Origin: Cruorifilaria tuberocauda
Taxonomy: Eukaryota; Nematoda; Chromadorea; Rhabditida; Onchocercidae
Assembly (NCBI GenBank): GCA_013365365.1
Contig: JABVXU010000400.1
Span: 1-49,332 of the forward strand
Direction: 5' to 3'
DNA: 49,332 bases
Positions 13,401 through 26,109 of the stretch are shown piece by piece. Under the pieces are notes generated by a model that saw only the letters and a list, made by a program, of their open reading frames with translations, did no database searches and was not told the origin of the DNA. The position numbers and the translations under genes are program-made. How positions within the stretch are numbered: the stretch's first letter is position 1; each line of letters begins with the position of its first letter.

Positions 13401-16400
13401 TTGAAAGCTTTCATAAATATTTTTATACCTCTCAAATTATTCATACCAAATTTTCAATCTAATATTAATAATTGAAATATAGAAATAAAAAAATCGAATT
13501 TATATTCAATCATTTTTTTCTTTTTCTTTTGAAAAAAGTTGTAACTTAAAAAATTAGCTAATAGAGAAAATGAATAAATTAAAAAGTTCTAAATTTAAAA
13601 TTCTTTAAAAGAACTTTAAATTATTTATTCTTATAGTCTAGAAAATAAATATTCTTTTAATATTCGAAATGTTTAGATTTAAATTGAGAAATACTAAATG
13701 ATTAAATTGAAAAGTTTAGAAGAAATTGAAATCATTTATTCTTGTAGCCTAGAAAATAAATCTTTTCATATTGTTTGAAAATAATTTAGGTTTGAAATGG
13801 ACAATTTAATGACAGCATCAAATTTGGGTGCAGTGATATCGCCATCGATGATTTGGAAGCATTCATCACCATGCACCACCACCACCAACAATAATTCCTT
13901 TCTCTCAAATGCTCATTTGATGAGTAAAGCGGTCGAATTAATCATCAAATATGCTTTTGTTAGTTTTTCCAGCAATATTCTAAAATATGGAAATACTTAT
14001 GAATGAATCGAAATCAAATTTAAAATCGAATTATAATAATTGCAAAAAAAAGAACGATAGGATAATAATTATAAAAGAGAAAAAGTAAAATTACAATCAT
14101 GATAAATATTTTTATTTCAATTAATACCTTCAATTTGATATTAATAATAATATCAAAATAATAATAATAATTTCAAATAATAACTTGGAATTTAATTATA
14201 ATCTTTTTATCAGCTTAAAAGCTTATCTTAATTTATACTTAAAAGCTAATCTTAGTTTATTTAAACAGAGTAGTAAGAATTGGTCTCGAAAATTGCAACA
14301 AATTCTATCATATTATAAATTATGATAAAGTTAACATTTGTTTTTGATAATCATGATAGTTGTCGGGAAAGTTTGAGGAAGTTGGATCTAGTCTGGACTT
14401 GCGAGGCCCAGTAGAATCTTTCAAAGAACCTTTTATTTTTATGCAGAGACTACAAGGTACAACGAATAAGAGTACTAAAAACGTTTGCGTTATAATAACC
14501 TGGTTGGTTCTAGACATCAGTATTAATTGATTGGGGAAACTTGATACTTTGAGGATTTGGGTCGATTCCCCGCTGAGGAGGTTCGCTAGGATGTATGAAT
14601 GAGGACAAAGAATCAAAGGTAATAAACCACAACAACCCCATTTGAGGAATCCTACCGATATTTATACTATTTGGATGAAACGGGAAGGAACAAAATTCCA
14701 AAATGTTCCAAGAAGATGATGAAATAATAATAAATCATATAGTAGAAGCACGAGATCTATTTGAATTCAGCAACTCATACAATTATTTCCCACCTATATT
14801 TTCATCTAATACCGAATTATTATTTCTGACTTCGGGTTTTACCTACAATAGTCGTAATAATTACTGAAATAATGAAATGTTCAAAATGATATATAATTTG
14901 AATAAATTCAGGAAGTATTTAATGTTGATATCGCTGAGGATAAGCGAATCTTTTTTCAACAGTATCCGGATGCCGCTGATTCACTTACCGTAGATCCGGA
15001 ATTAGATGATCGATTATGCGAAGGAGAAGGTAAGTAACATATTAAATTGCAAATATTTCTTTCCATCTTTTTTTATTTTAACCTTTTTTTAGATGAAAAT
15101 AACGATGATAGAGTGTAAGTGAAAATAGATTGGAAATTTAAAAAGAAAATCAAATTTAACTGATAATCTTTTCCTGTTTCGTTTAATTATCAGTAATTAT
15201 ATAATATAAGCTTTTGATAAATTTCAAGCAATTATTTTTTTGAAGCATTTTTAAACATTGTTAAATTTTCTTTTGATTTTAATTAATCAATTCATTTTTC
15301 TTCTTTCTTGTAGGAATAGTAGATGAAGATTTACTTGAAGATGAAGCAAGCGCAGTTTGTTCCACTTTCCTACCACAACCACCAACTCCGGATTTGTTGA
15401 AAAATACGTCACGTAGTAAAAATGAAGGCTGTAAGGTTTTTTTAACTTTATTTTGAAATTTTTAAAAATTCCTTAAATACATTTTTTTTCTCACGATAAA
15501 TTATAAGTAATATAATTTTAGATTCAATAATTGAAGATATTGATTTGGATAGTCCCTCAGCATCAGCACGTGCCAGTGGATCAAGTCAATCCGGTGGATT
15601 ATCTGGGAGAGCTTATTCGCTAACAGGTGTGTAACGATTCAATCGATCTAATTAAAAATTAAGTCAAGCATATGTTTGACTCAGGTCAAGCACTTAAACA
15701 TCTGTTTGATGAAATGTGATATATTTGACGCATTGCTTAGATACCAAAGTAATAATAATAAAAGATACTGATATTCATTATCAGATCGACTAAGCGATGA
15801 CATAAAGTAAAGTTAATCCAAATGAATATTTGCTAGAAGTAATTTTCAAATAGTCTTATTAAGATAATATTATCTCGTAATATCCTAGAATGTTTTCAGA
15901 TCGATTAGGAACTGTTATAGAAAGAGGTAATGTGAATATCGGTGATAACGCAGCACGTTTACGTGGTAGAATTGATAAGAAGCGTAGTTATACGACATCA
16001 ATTCTAGTATCACCACATCCCGACCGGAAATTAATCTTACCCCAAAGACAACATTCAGTAGAGAGCAGTAATCCGCTTAGTATTTCCTCCGGTGATGTAA
16101 CTGTTGACGTTGGTAAGGTAAGATAAATTCTAATTAATTTTAAAAATAATTATCAAAGTCTTCTTTTTGAATCAGTTTTTTAATTTATTAAGTTTATTGA
16201 TTTTAAAAAGAGATAAAACGAATGATTTTCAAAAGAATTTAACTCTTAAATGATAATGATTATATTTATCATCGGTGCTATTTCATTTTTCAATATGTTT
16301 TCATGGATCTTTACATTGCATTTTAATTATGAACTATAATTAATTAGATCAGATTAGTTTCATTCATTTATAAAGAATTATTAATTAATGAAAAGCATGT

Positions 16401-16712
16401 TAAATTTTGCAACGTACGTGAAATTTCTCGTATCATTCATAAATGATTTTCTGATATCAATAAACTTAAGTTAGTAAGATCTAATTTTTTCCACCATTAC
16501 AGGATCAATTTTACTTGCCGAATGTAAATGATAATTGTAAATCATCAGAAGAAGGACAATTGTTACTGATGGATCTTTGTAATCGTCTGAATACGATGGG
16601 AAAGGATTCGGGAAATAATCATAAAACGGTGAATTCAGAATCGGATACGGGTACCAGCAATGCATGTGCTGGAACAGCGCTTTTCCATGGTGCTGATGTC
16701 AGTTACATCTGA
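1705..16712 (+). CDS. spv-1: F-BAR / C1 / RhoGAP protein (SPV-1 / ARHGAP29-like)
   Basis: Rho-family GTPase-activating protein that binds curved membrane through an F-BAR domain. Exons by phase: 1705-1785, 2227-2345, 2737-2844, 3050-3130, 3401-3586, 3822-3899, 6246-6326, 9906-10048, 10304-10440, 11655-11706, 12065-12356, 12668-12868, 13194-13315, 13790-13958, 14912-15029, 15314-15430, 15522-15626, 15900-16117, 16503-16712. From ATG 1725 this gives about 865 aa. F-BAR lies at about residues 5-260 (WTKYCKDLLNHVSRRVQL start). The C1 zinc domain is at 351-395, with the full His/Cys ligand set (CAHC, CSKC, WHKSC, final C). RhoGAP spans about 411-610 with the arginine finger in GIYRTCG (Arg ~450), KLYLRKLPEPLLT and NLMTASNLGAV. 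The C-terminal tail is Ser-rich and of unknown role. Start is uncertain. The acceptor at 1704 could receive a spliced leader, or a short exon at 875-881 (ATG AAA G) would join in phase. The donor after 13315 (GTCATT) is weak but keeps phase and family spacing. In C. elegans, SPV-1 restrains RHO-1 in the contractile spermatheca. Confidence 0.9.
3900..6245 (+). other. Long intron of the RhoGAP gene
   Basis: A 2.3 kb intron between the last coiled-coil-type F-BAR exons. It holds a TC-rich tract near 4450-4490, TA-rich runs near 5690-5760, and two stretches (about 5510-5690 and 6020-6190) visibly less AT-rich than the surroundings. No exon, repeat family or ncRNA is recognised there. Confidence 0.6.
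6942..7144 (+). repeat. 68-bp tandem repeat, three copies
   Basis: Three head-to-tail copies with a period of exactly 68 bp (GGAATCAATCAGG begins at 6945, 7013 and 7081). They are identical apart from a single A-to-G change in copy 3 (CAGGAAAACAG versus CAGGAGAACAG). Near identity implies recent amplification. Confidence 0.95.
7584..7636 (+). repeat. 26-bp direct duplicate
   Basis: Two adjacent copies of TATCTATGAACTTATCAG plus GTTATCATT, with a 26-bp period, inside the long intron. Confidence 0.8.
8933..9000 (+). repeat. (TC)n-rich simple repeat
   Basis: Imperfect CT/TC dinucleotide tract with TCTA interruptions in the same long intron. A similar tract lies at about 4450-4490. Confidence 0.85.
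11250..11410 (+). repeat. ATGATAATGAATTGATA minisatellite
   Basis: Several irregular copies of a GATGATAATGAATTGATAAT-type unit (about 30 bp, with shorter variants). They are preceded at about 11140-11235 by a CATATCAT-rich stretch. All of it lies in the RhoGAP intron before the exon at 11655. Confidence 0.8.
12441..12700 (+). repeat. Tandem duplication of intron end plus start of RhoGAP exon
   Basis: Two copies about 133-137 bp apart. Each contains the intron tail (ATTTTCAACAATAAAAATAA through TATTACAGTAATATTTCTA) and the first ~35 bp of the exon that carries the arginine finger. Copy 2 supplies the real exon at 12668 after TTCTAG. In copy 1 the acceptor is changed to TTCTAA, and the nearest AG shifts the frame to a quick TAA. 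Copy 1 is therefore a dead or poison exon. Confidence 0.85.
14330..14700. other. Unexplained less AT-rich island inside an intron
   Basis: Within the intron 13959-14911, about 370 bp is visibly richer in G and C than its surroundings. It holds no exon of the host gene. GGGTCGATTCC near 14567 is one base off an RNA polymerase III B box, but I find no matching A box or cloverleaf. It may be an old inserted element or a non-coding RNA; its origin is not determined. Confidence 0.3.
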
Positions 16713-19700
16713 ATTCTCATTGATCATTATCACTCAACTGGCATCAATTAATCTTTTAAAATCACTCATCTTTGTTAAGCAAAATGAATTTTCAATTAAG
16801 TTATTACTGCAAATGTTACAAATGTTATTTTCAACATTTGTGTTAAAATACAAATTGAGCAAAATTTGCATAATTTCAAATAATTACTAACAAAAATTAA
16901 ATTTTAGTAATTGCAATTTAAAATAAAACTTTTCATTTATTACGAATCATTCGATCAAGATGCAAATGTTGTTGATATGATATGGTATGATATGATTGCT
17001 ATGGTTCCGTTGAAAGTAGTGATAGTAATTTTTAGTGAAATAGAGAGAGGGAGAGAGAGAGTAAAAGAGAAAGCGAAATTTCCGGTTTAAATTCGATTAA
17101 AATTAATACTTGCTCTTGTTTAATTTTCATTTTAATTGCTGAAAATTTTCTTCATTAATTTTTTTAAATTTGATTTCGTATTTTCTTCAATGATTTATGA
17201 AATCGGAAAGAGAAATTATCAATTGATCGAGCGAAAAGTTAAGAAAAGTTTGTTTTATAATAATTCTTTTTCAGTTTGTTTAACTTTAGCAAATATATTT
17301 GATTTGATGGTTTTTGCTGAATAACACTTTCGATCAACATTTTTAAATTTTAATTCTGAAAAAAAAAAGGAAATGATAATTCATTTTGATATGATATGAT
17401 ATGATACGGTATGATTGCTAAGGTTCCATAACAAAGAATGATCGAATAGAATTACCGGTGTGCTTATTTTACGGACAATTTATTTTTATGCTTTCAATGG
17501 AATTAACAAAAAAAAAAAAACATTTATGCTTAATTTGTCAGTGTGTGTGGTTTATCAATCAACAGTTTTATTGCTATCCAATAAAATTAAGCTATCATTG
17601 AAAAAAGAAAAAAAAACAAGCTTTTAGTAGTTTTTTTTTTTTTTTTCAATGCTCATTTTAGAAAATCGGGTAGAAGGAAGTAAAATGAAATTGAAAAAGT
17701 TTAAAAACCAGAAATATTTATTTCTAATTAGGAAATTTTTTTTATTGAATATTTCAATTCCTGTTCTTCCTGATCTTTTTCAATAATCCGGAATTTGAGT
17801 AAGCAAAATAGTCTGATCAACTTTATTGTAGCACAATAGCTCTTTTATAATTTCTCTATCTAATAGCTTCTGTGATTTTTTTTAATCTTGCGAGAAATTA
17901 TTTTCCCCATTTTCCACTTTTGTATATAAATATATTTATATTTTTATTAATCGATATGTTTTATTATTCAAATTGAAGAATTAGTAAGAAACAATAAATA
18001 CGCTATCATTATTCTTAATCTTAATTAATATCATTATTATCAATGATCAATTTTTCCCAAATATTTTTTATTTGGATTTCAATCTTTTTATTTTAAATTT
18101 TATAAAAATTTGTTAATTTTATTATCATTCAATTATTCAAGTTTTAAATTCCTTTTTCCATTGAATTTACATATAAATATGTATACATGCATAAAGTAAA
18201 TGAACCAAATTAGTGTAATGTTTAATTTGTATATTTCTGCTATTACTGTATCATTACTGTAACTGTTTACTGTAACCTTTTCACCGTTTCCAACGTGTTT
18301 TTTTTGTTAATTTTCTCTCAATTATAATTACTGTTACTAAAAACTTTTAATCAATCTCAATTTTTCCTGTTGAATAATTCTTTCTCTTTTTTCACTGTTT
18401 TAAAACTGCGAATAAATTTCATTCCAATTTGTGATTGCATAATTACATTCGTTTATACTTTTTATTATTTAAAATTAATTAATTTATCAAATTTTTTTTC
18501 CTATCTCTTCGCTTCAAACTATTTCTTGATTATATGTAAGTAAATAATTATTTTTCAATTAAAACTAAGAAAACAATGTTATGTTATGAGACATTCAATT
18601 ATGCTTCAGGAAATCCTGATAAGATCAGATAACACGTGTTGCACCAATCTGATCATTTATAAAGTAAGTTATTGGAAAGAAAAAAAGCAAATAAAACAAT
18701 TGAAGAAAACTATTAACAAAAAAAGAGATCGATAAAATGAACCATTCGAACAGATTTTCTTATAGTTAAATTACTTATACTTAACGTAATGAAGTTATAA
18801 AAATTCTTTTTTTTTTCTAAAAACGAAGAATGATAAATAATAGCATTTCCACTACGCTTTTATCACTTTACTTCACTGTACTTTTAATAATCTAATAAAG
18901 TAATTTGCGTATTTACGTGTTTACTTATTATTTTTCAAATATTTCTGTGACTTTTTTCAGTTTTACTTATCAAATATTTTTCAATTGCTTAGATAGAAGA
19001 AAATTTTAATGATAGAATTGCGCTATTTTATTTATTTCATTTTATTTATTTTTCTTCGAATAAATCTATTTTCTTGAATTCTTTAATTCTTAAGAATATC
19101 ATTATTTCTCGTTTAATTCTGAAGTCTTTCAAGTTTTTAGTATTTTATTAAGTTAATGATTAATTTTTACTAAATTTAGAGTCATAGAACTACCGTAACA
19201 ATAGCAAAAATAAGTAATCATGAATTCATGAAATAACGAATATGTGTAATCATGAATCGAATATGTGCAATCATGAACTGATTAATTTAGTTCGATTGTT
19301 TGTGTGAAACTGATAAAGGTGAAAGTTCAACAGTACAGTTTGTTTTCTATTGAAATTTAAATTTATTTATCACTTTGTTTCAATTTTTAATTTTTAAAAG
19401 AAAAAAGTTCATAAATCTAATGAATCTAATGAAATAAATAGAATGCCATAATTCATCGATTTACTTTAATATTTATTAAAATGAAATATATGATTTATTG
19501 ATTGACTTCCGCAATTAAAGCTATTTGGAGGAAGAGGATTATTCTCGTGAGAATTTCTCAGTGACAATGATTTATCTTCTCAATCTTTCAAATATTACAA
19601 TAACGCCGTGCTCAACTCAACCTGTCTTCTCATGATATAATTAATTAATGAATACTCAGGTATGACTGTACCTGTGTATTCTCTTTCTTCCTTACTTCCT

Positions 19701-20606
19701 CATCACAATCAACAATTCTTATTTGTTGGATAAATATTTTCAAGTAATCATTTTGTTGTAGAATTTCAAAGTTTACAAAAATTTTTAAAAATATTAAAAT
19801 TAAATTGCAATGTTATAATCATCTGAGAATTTATTAGTTGAATATTCTCTAATATATTAATTAATTAATTATGCATATTTGTGATGATGCAGTAAGATGT
19901 AAGCATATTTATCGCTTCATTATCTAACTTATGTTATTAACATGAATTACGATTAATAAATTACTGTATGAAAACGGTAGAGTATATTTCCAAGGGTTTC
20001 AAAAGCTCTCAATGTTGCATAAATTCGTTCCGTTTGAAGCTAAATCAGTTCAGTTATCAGAATCTTGACAGATAAAAGGAAAATATTTCGGATTTCCGTT
20101 AATGTTCCGTATTAATTTTCATTTTTTAATTTTTAAATTTTTTAATTTTCATCAATTTCTAAACTTTATGTTCATCATGTGATCGATAGTTGACAATTCT
20201 GAATCATTCTCAGGCCTAATTAATTGGGTATACTTAATAATTAATTTAGTTCTGATAACTTCGGAATTCTGTAAAAGATTCTGATAAACGGAAACATGAT
20301 GGCTTTGACTGCCGTACTATTTTATCAGTTTCGGTAACCGGTTAATTTTAATTTTAAATCAATTAAAATTGAGTTAATTGTAAATACTTGTGTAACTATT
20401 TAAGCTGATAGTATGTGATAAGATAATGTTATTATTCCCGAACCGATTTTGAAAATATTATATACGAAGAGTATACGTATAATTTTCATAAGTACCATAT
20501 GATCCGTTGTAAATCGATATTATTGATTATTTAATTCATAGTATAATAAAATGAATTTTCTTATCATATTATCAGGATTATCGCTCATTGATCAAAAAAA
20601 AGCCAA
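16713..20606. other. Intergenic, AT-rich
   Basis: 3.9 kb between the RhoGAP gene and cystathionine gamma-lyase. Short ORFs here look random. Two similar stretches of TATGATATGATATGA followed by TATGATTGCTA.GGTTCC occur at about 16974-17006 and 17391-17426. Nothing else is recognised. Confidence 0.6.
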
Positions 20607-23600
20607 ATGGCTGCTGATGATCGAGAACATTTCCCACATTTTGGTACTAATGCTATTCATACTGGACAAGAACCGGAACAATGGAGTATGAATCAGGTTA
20701 TCATTTTCATAATCATAATTTATAATATTCATGTAAGCAGATTTCATGTAATTACATTGATTTTTTTTCTAAAAAAGAATATATTTTACAGACTGTTCCA
20801 CCAATATCATTATCAACAACATTTAAACAATTAGAACCAGGAAAACCTAAAAAGCATGATTATTCACGTTCTGGTAATCCATCCCGAGAAGTGCTAGAGA
20901 AATGCTTAGCTTCTTTAGAGGATGGAAAATATTGTAAGTGGTATTATACGAAACGATTTCATTATCATTCTAAGATATTTCGGAGAAATAAACAATTCAG
21001 TGATTATTTCCTGCTTTTCAGGATATTTTCATCATAAAAAAAAAGCACTTACTGAAACTATTGGTAAAACTTAAATTTGCGGCATTTAATTTCGATTTTA
21101 TCATTCGTCTTTTTTTGCATTAAATTGTACATCAAATTATCGGCTGATCTTTAATCTCCAAGTTTAAAGATTTAAATTTCTGGTATAGCGGTATTTTTAA
21201 TTGGAAATCTCAAGCGAGTAATGAATTTCTCCAGGTCGGGTATATTCATCCGGTCTTGCAGCAACAATGGCAATTACAAACACTCTAAAATCAGGTGATC
21301 ATATCGTTTGTTGCGATGATATTTATGGAGGTAAGCTTTCTGTTACAATTTTTGTTTTTCTTTTTTTTTCCTAAATTTCATTATAAACTAATTTATCAAT
21401 GGTTGGGAAATTTTATTTAATAGAAATTTGATGAAATTTGATAAAAAAGTAAAAATTTTCCGATGCAATATATTGCACTATAATTTAAGTTTAATTTAAT
21501 TTGCCAGGTTTTTCTTCTAAATATTAAAACATTTGTTAATTGATTCTCATTTTTGAGGTACTCAGCGATTTTTTCGAAAAGTTTCTGTTCCACAGCATTC
21601 CCTTGAAATTTCATTCGTTGATATGACCGATCTGAAAGCATTCAATCAAACTTTGAAAAGTAATACCAAGGTAAAATTAATTAATTTTAGGATGCTCAAT
21701 AATTTTTTCCGAATTGATAAATCAATTTTAAAGTTTAGAACGTATGTGATGTCTAAACTTTTACTTCTGTTGTAAGTATTTGTACGTATTTTGAATTATA
21801 TTTCTTTTTCAAACAGCTTGATTCAAGAAATTCTTGAACTAGCCGTGGCTTTATGATAAAATGAACTTTCTTATCATTTCTCTTATCACTAGAAATTGAT
21901 AAGAGTAAAATCAGTGAGTAATATGGAATGTTAAATTACAGATGATATGGCTTGAAACACCATCGAATCCGCTATTGAAAGTTACTGATATTGCGGCTAT
22001 TGTAGAAATTACGAAAACTTTTCGAAGTGATATTCTGATGGTTGTTGATAATACCTTCATGTCACCTTATTTCCAAGTTTGCTTTTATCAAACTTTTTTT
22101 TGGACAAATGGTTCAGAATTAGGGTGTGATAAGTTATCAATGCTTACTTTATCTTAATTTTATATTCTAATTTTAACTTTTATTTCAATCATATCAGCAG
22201 TGTTCCGTTTTCGTTATCTAAAATTTAATCAGTAAACTTTAATCTTTTTCAAATTAAAATTTTAATTAAAAGAATTTTGTTTTCAAGCGTCCCTTATCAC
22301 TTGGCGCTGATGCTGTGATGCATTCAGTTACCAAATATATCAATGGTCATTGTGATGTTGTAATGGGTGTTGTTATGACGAATGATAAAGCTTTAGATGA
22401 AAGTTTGAAATTTCAACAACTTGGTTAGTTTGTATAAAGTTAATTACTTTAATCAATCACTTAAATATTACTTACAGTTCATTATTGAAGAAAGAAATTT
22501 TGTTCTAGAAATTTTGAACAAAATTATTTTAAAAAATGATTAAATTTAAATAAAGAAGAAAAAAACAGAAGAATTACTGAAAAAATGTAATAACTGAGTG
22601 ATGATTAACGAATGAATAATGATGAAGTAAATAATAAGTAACTTTAAGAGATTCTCCTAATAACTTTAGGAGTACTTTAGGAACTTTAGGAGTATTCCGA
22701 TTGATGAACCTTTTTGTACAAAATAGACGAATGTTAAATGAATTTGAATATTTAACTGTTGAAGTGAAGTTAAGTAAGTTAAACTTTATCATTTCATAAA
22801 ATAATTTAGCATTTTATGTCCCAATTTTTTAGCAATTTATTTTGTTCTTTTTTTTTAAAAATATCTTCCCAAATTACAGTATTTAAAGTAATTAAGTAAT
22901 TAAAGTTTTAGGTTTGTTTTAAGTAGTTTAAATTTTGAGTAATTAAAGTATTTTACCAAAAAATTCTTTTATTTTGGCCAGAAAAGGTTCAACAATTGAA
23001 ATAAGATAAGGCAAAATATTTCTCATCTCCTAAAATTACTTATTACTTACTTTATTATTACTCATTTATTGCTTTTAGGAATTCTTTTGCACTTTAATTT
23101 ATTTCCAATAATTTTGTTTTTTTTTTAAATTTATTTATTTAAAGTTATATCATTTTCAGAATTATTTCATGCTGCTATTTAACGTATAAATGTGATTTTT
23201 TTTTTTGAGAAAGAGCGACAAGGAGAGAGAAAAATTAAATTTAAATTTGCTTTTTTTTTAATTGTTATTAAAAAGTGATATTTTGAAGCTGTTGGTGCAG
23301 TACCATCAGCGTTTGATTGCTTTTTGGTAAATCGTGGCGTGAAAACGTTGCATGTTAGAATGCAAGCACATATGGCCAATGCTATGCAAATAGCAACCTT
23401 TCTTGAAAGTAATCCAAGAATTGAAAAAGTTAGTTTGGAAATTTCTTCAAACTAAATTATTTTTTATTTTATTAGTTTAGAAATTCTTCTTTTTTTAAAT
23501 TAACAAAATTTTTGAATCACTTTGTTTTTATTTTGAATTTAATTTTCAGGTAATTTATCCAGAGCTTCAATCACATCCACAACATACAATTCATAGGAAG

Positions 23601-23999
23601 CAAACTAAAGGAATGAGTGGTATGATATCATTTTATTTGCGCGGTGGATTGAATGAATCTAAAGAATTCCTGTCTAATTTAAAGGTAAATTTAAAAGTAA
23701 GTATGGTTCAGAATAATTATTTCCATGATTTATAGCTTCTTAAATTTTGAATTTTACAGATTTTCACATTGGCTGAATCACTCGGTGGTTTCGATAGTTT
23801 AGCAGAGTTACCAGCCGTGATGACGCATGCTTCAGTACCGATGGAAGATCGATTGAAATTGGGTATTGGTGATAATTTAATTCGAATATCAGTGGGAATT
23901 GAAGATGTTACAGATTTAATTCAAGATCTTGATCAAGCACTTAAAAAAGCCGTAAGTAATGATGTTCTACAGCTGCAGACTTCAAAGCATAATCGTTAA
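20607..23999 (+). CDS. cth: Cystathionine gamma-lyase
   Basis: Pyridoxal-phosphate enzyme of the cytosolic transsulfuration pathway. It cleaves cystathionine to cysteine, 2-oxobutyrate and ammonia, and can release H2S. Exons: 20607-20696, 20792-20933, 21235-21330, 21558-21670, 21942-22076, 22288-22423, 23289-23428, 23550-23684, 23760-23999. All join in phase to 408 aa, the normal family length. Visible motifs are HFGTNAIHTGQEPE (N-terminus), SLSTTFKQ, YSRSGNPSRE (cofactor phosphate contact), SSGLAATMA, WLETPSNPLLKVTDI, VVDNTF (cofactor Asp) and HSVTKYINGH. The Lys of the last motif (about residue 208) forms the PLP aldimine. SLGGFDSLAELPAVMTHAS near the end is the usual substrate/C-terminal signature. 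ATG 20607 is the only sensible start. Cystathionine gamma-synthase and other members of the fold are less likely because the matches are closest to animal gamma-lyases. Assignment to cth-1 or cth-2 is not possible here. Confidence 0.96.
22424..23288 (+). other. Long intron of cystathionine gamma-lyase
   Basis: An 865-bp intron, the largest in the gene. It contains short TTTAGGAGTA-type repeats near 22650-22700 and homopolymer runs. No coding signal on either strand. Confidence 0.7.
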
Positions 24000-26109
24000 G
24001 CTGAATTAATTCAATAAATATTCTACATTTACTTTCCGGATTATGAATTGCTAGTTAAAAGGAGGAAAAGTTACTGTTTTAGACTATTGTTACCCTATTA
24101 GTGTAAGATAATAATAGCTTAACTGATCCAGTTCAGCTCAAATCTACTTACAAATTATAATCTTTCCTGTCCAAGTTCTAAAGCTTCTAAACAGATTTCA
24201 TCGTATCATCATATCATGTCATCAATGAAAGGTTTAATCATTTATGATCGATACTGTTTGAAAATTTGATATTTCATGATGTGTGTTAAATTTCACATTA
24301 TAATTTTAGATTCCGAAGATACCAGTTTAAAAACCTTACACTACTGTGGAAATTTGAAAAATTCGCCAATTTTGATGGACGACAGATATTTTTATCTGAT
24401 TTCAATTGAAATTGATTAATTAATTAATAGATTGACTGGTTTAGTGGAATGTACTCAAATGTCACATTTAAAATTTTTCGCAATCACAACTTATCGTATG
24501 AATGTTTAAATTTCAAACTATCACATATACCTTACTTACAAGATACAATTACTTTATTGGAAATAAATCAATAATTCATATTTCAAATTATTTTTTGCAA
24601 TAGAATATGCATAGACATATACATATCTTTAATTGAGCACTCATAACGTTTACACGTACGTATGAATAAAAGTTGAGTGCTATTAGCGAATGATCTTTAA
24701 TTAAACTATTTTAAACTCATACGTTTGTTTACGCGTACGCGTGAATAAAAAACAAAAATGCCATGGGCAAAAAACCATTTTTAGCCTTTTTGATACTATT
24801 TGATATTTATCATATGTAGAAATTATATGCTATGCTTGTTAAGATTGTTTTCTTGTTTCAATTCAAATAAATATCCGATTCCTTTTATTTTGGAACACTT
24901 GAATGCTTACCAATCAATCAATAAAGGATGATTCAATCTTTTCAAATATGAATATTTTTGAAGAAAATGAAAGGATGAAAAAGATATTATCAATAATTGT
25001 CACAAGCCTTATGTAATTAGCTTAATCAGTTCTGGAACGTCAATTCTAGAAGATCCGCTTTTCCATCATTATTTATTTCAGTAGTAATTCTGATATGGAA
25101 GCCGTTTTATGCCATTTATATCGTTATCATGAAGTTTTATCAACAAGTGCTCTTATCTTAATTATAATCATCTCTTCTAAGACATCAAAAGCGGTGATAA
25201 ATGTTTACGACGCATCGCATGAATAATCTTTCTTCCAATTGATTAATAGTTTATTGATTATTGCTTTCAATATTTAGATAGAGATAAATTAATTCAGCAT
25301 GAAAAAAATAGTACTAGCAATAATATCCAGAAAGAGTACTGATAAGGAGGAACACATGGTGATATGAAATGATATACAAAGTTACAAGGAAAAAAAGATT
25401 AAGCATGTGCTCGGAGATAATATATCAGCGATGGTATTTATGTTAATGATAAATTCCTTATCACTATTTAAAAAAAAAACTAAAGCAACAAAACTTACTT
25501 ATAGTAATTGCTTAAAGTAATTAACTTTATGCAAAGAAAAAAATCATTAACCAAGTTGTCACGTAAGTTTAATTTTTTTTTGATTTCATCACTTATTTTT
25601 GGTAAATCATTTTGCTGAACGAAAATTTTCTCATAACTTCTATTTATTCTTCAAACGATTGAGACTTAAATATTTTAAGAATTTTAATTTCTTTTTTAAA
25701 TAATACCCTTTTGAAATAGGTAAATAGTAAAAGTTAAGTAATGAGAATACTGAATTTAAATTTTGTCATAGAGCAGATGAAATGAATAGATGAAGAAAAC
25801 TGGAAGACATTAAAAGTTAAATTTTTTTTTTAAAAAATAGCACTGAAGTAACATCGAGAAGGGCACTGATAAGGAGAATAAAAATTAAATTTTTTTTTAA
25901 AACACGATTACTTGTATTTCTAACGTATCTTTTATATTTTAGCAAAGATTTTCTACTCTTTGATTTTCTTTCCATCTTTTAATCTTTAATCTTTTAATTT
26001 TTAAATTTAAATTATTTAAATGGTAAGTGATTGAAAGATGAAAATTCTACAATGTCAAAAAATAGAGAAAGTAATCATGAAATAAATTGCAAGGAAAAAT
26101 GTATCATTA
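24000..26109. other. Convergent intergenic region
   Basis: AT-rich DNA between the 3' ends of cystathionine gamma-lyase (+) and the first MSP-domain gene (-). AATAAA at 24014-24019, 15 bp past the stop, is a likely polyadenylation signal for the former. Two related ACGTACG.GTGAATAAAA-like stretches occur near 24656 and 24733. No gene seen. Confidence 0.6.
24014..24019 (+). terminator. Probable polyadenylation signal AATAAA
   Basis: Canonical hexamer 15 bp after the cystathionine gamma-lyase stop codon. Short 3' UTRs are common in nematodes. AATAAA also arises often by chance in DNA this AT-rich. Confidence 0.45.

Noticed and set aside
14560..14580. tRNA gene suggested by a B-box-like word
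   Set aside because: No A box at proper spacing and no acceptor-stem pairing could be found, so no tRNA is called.
14320..14701. Two overlapping minus-strand ORFs in a RhoGAP intron
   Set aside because: They overlap each other in different frames, show no family motif, and owe their length to the higher GC of the patch.
15094..15115. Possible 22-bp exon ATGAAAATAACGATGATAGAGT between the RhoGAP exons at 14912 and 15314
   Set aside because: It has splice-like borders, but including it shifts the frame into a stop in the next exon; skipping it keeps phase perfectly.
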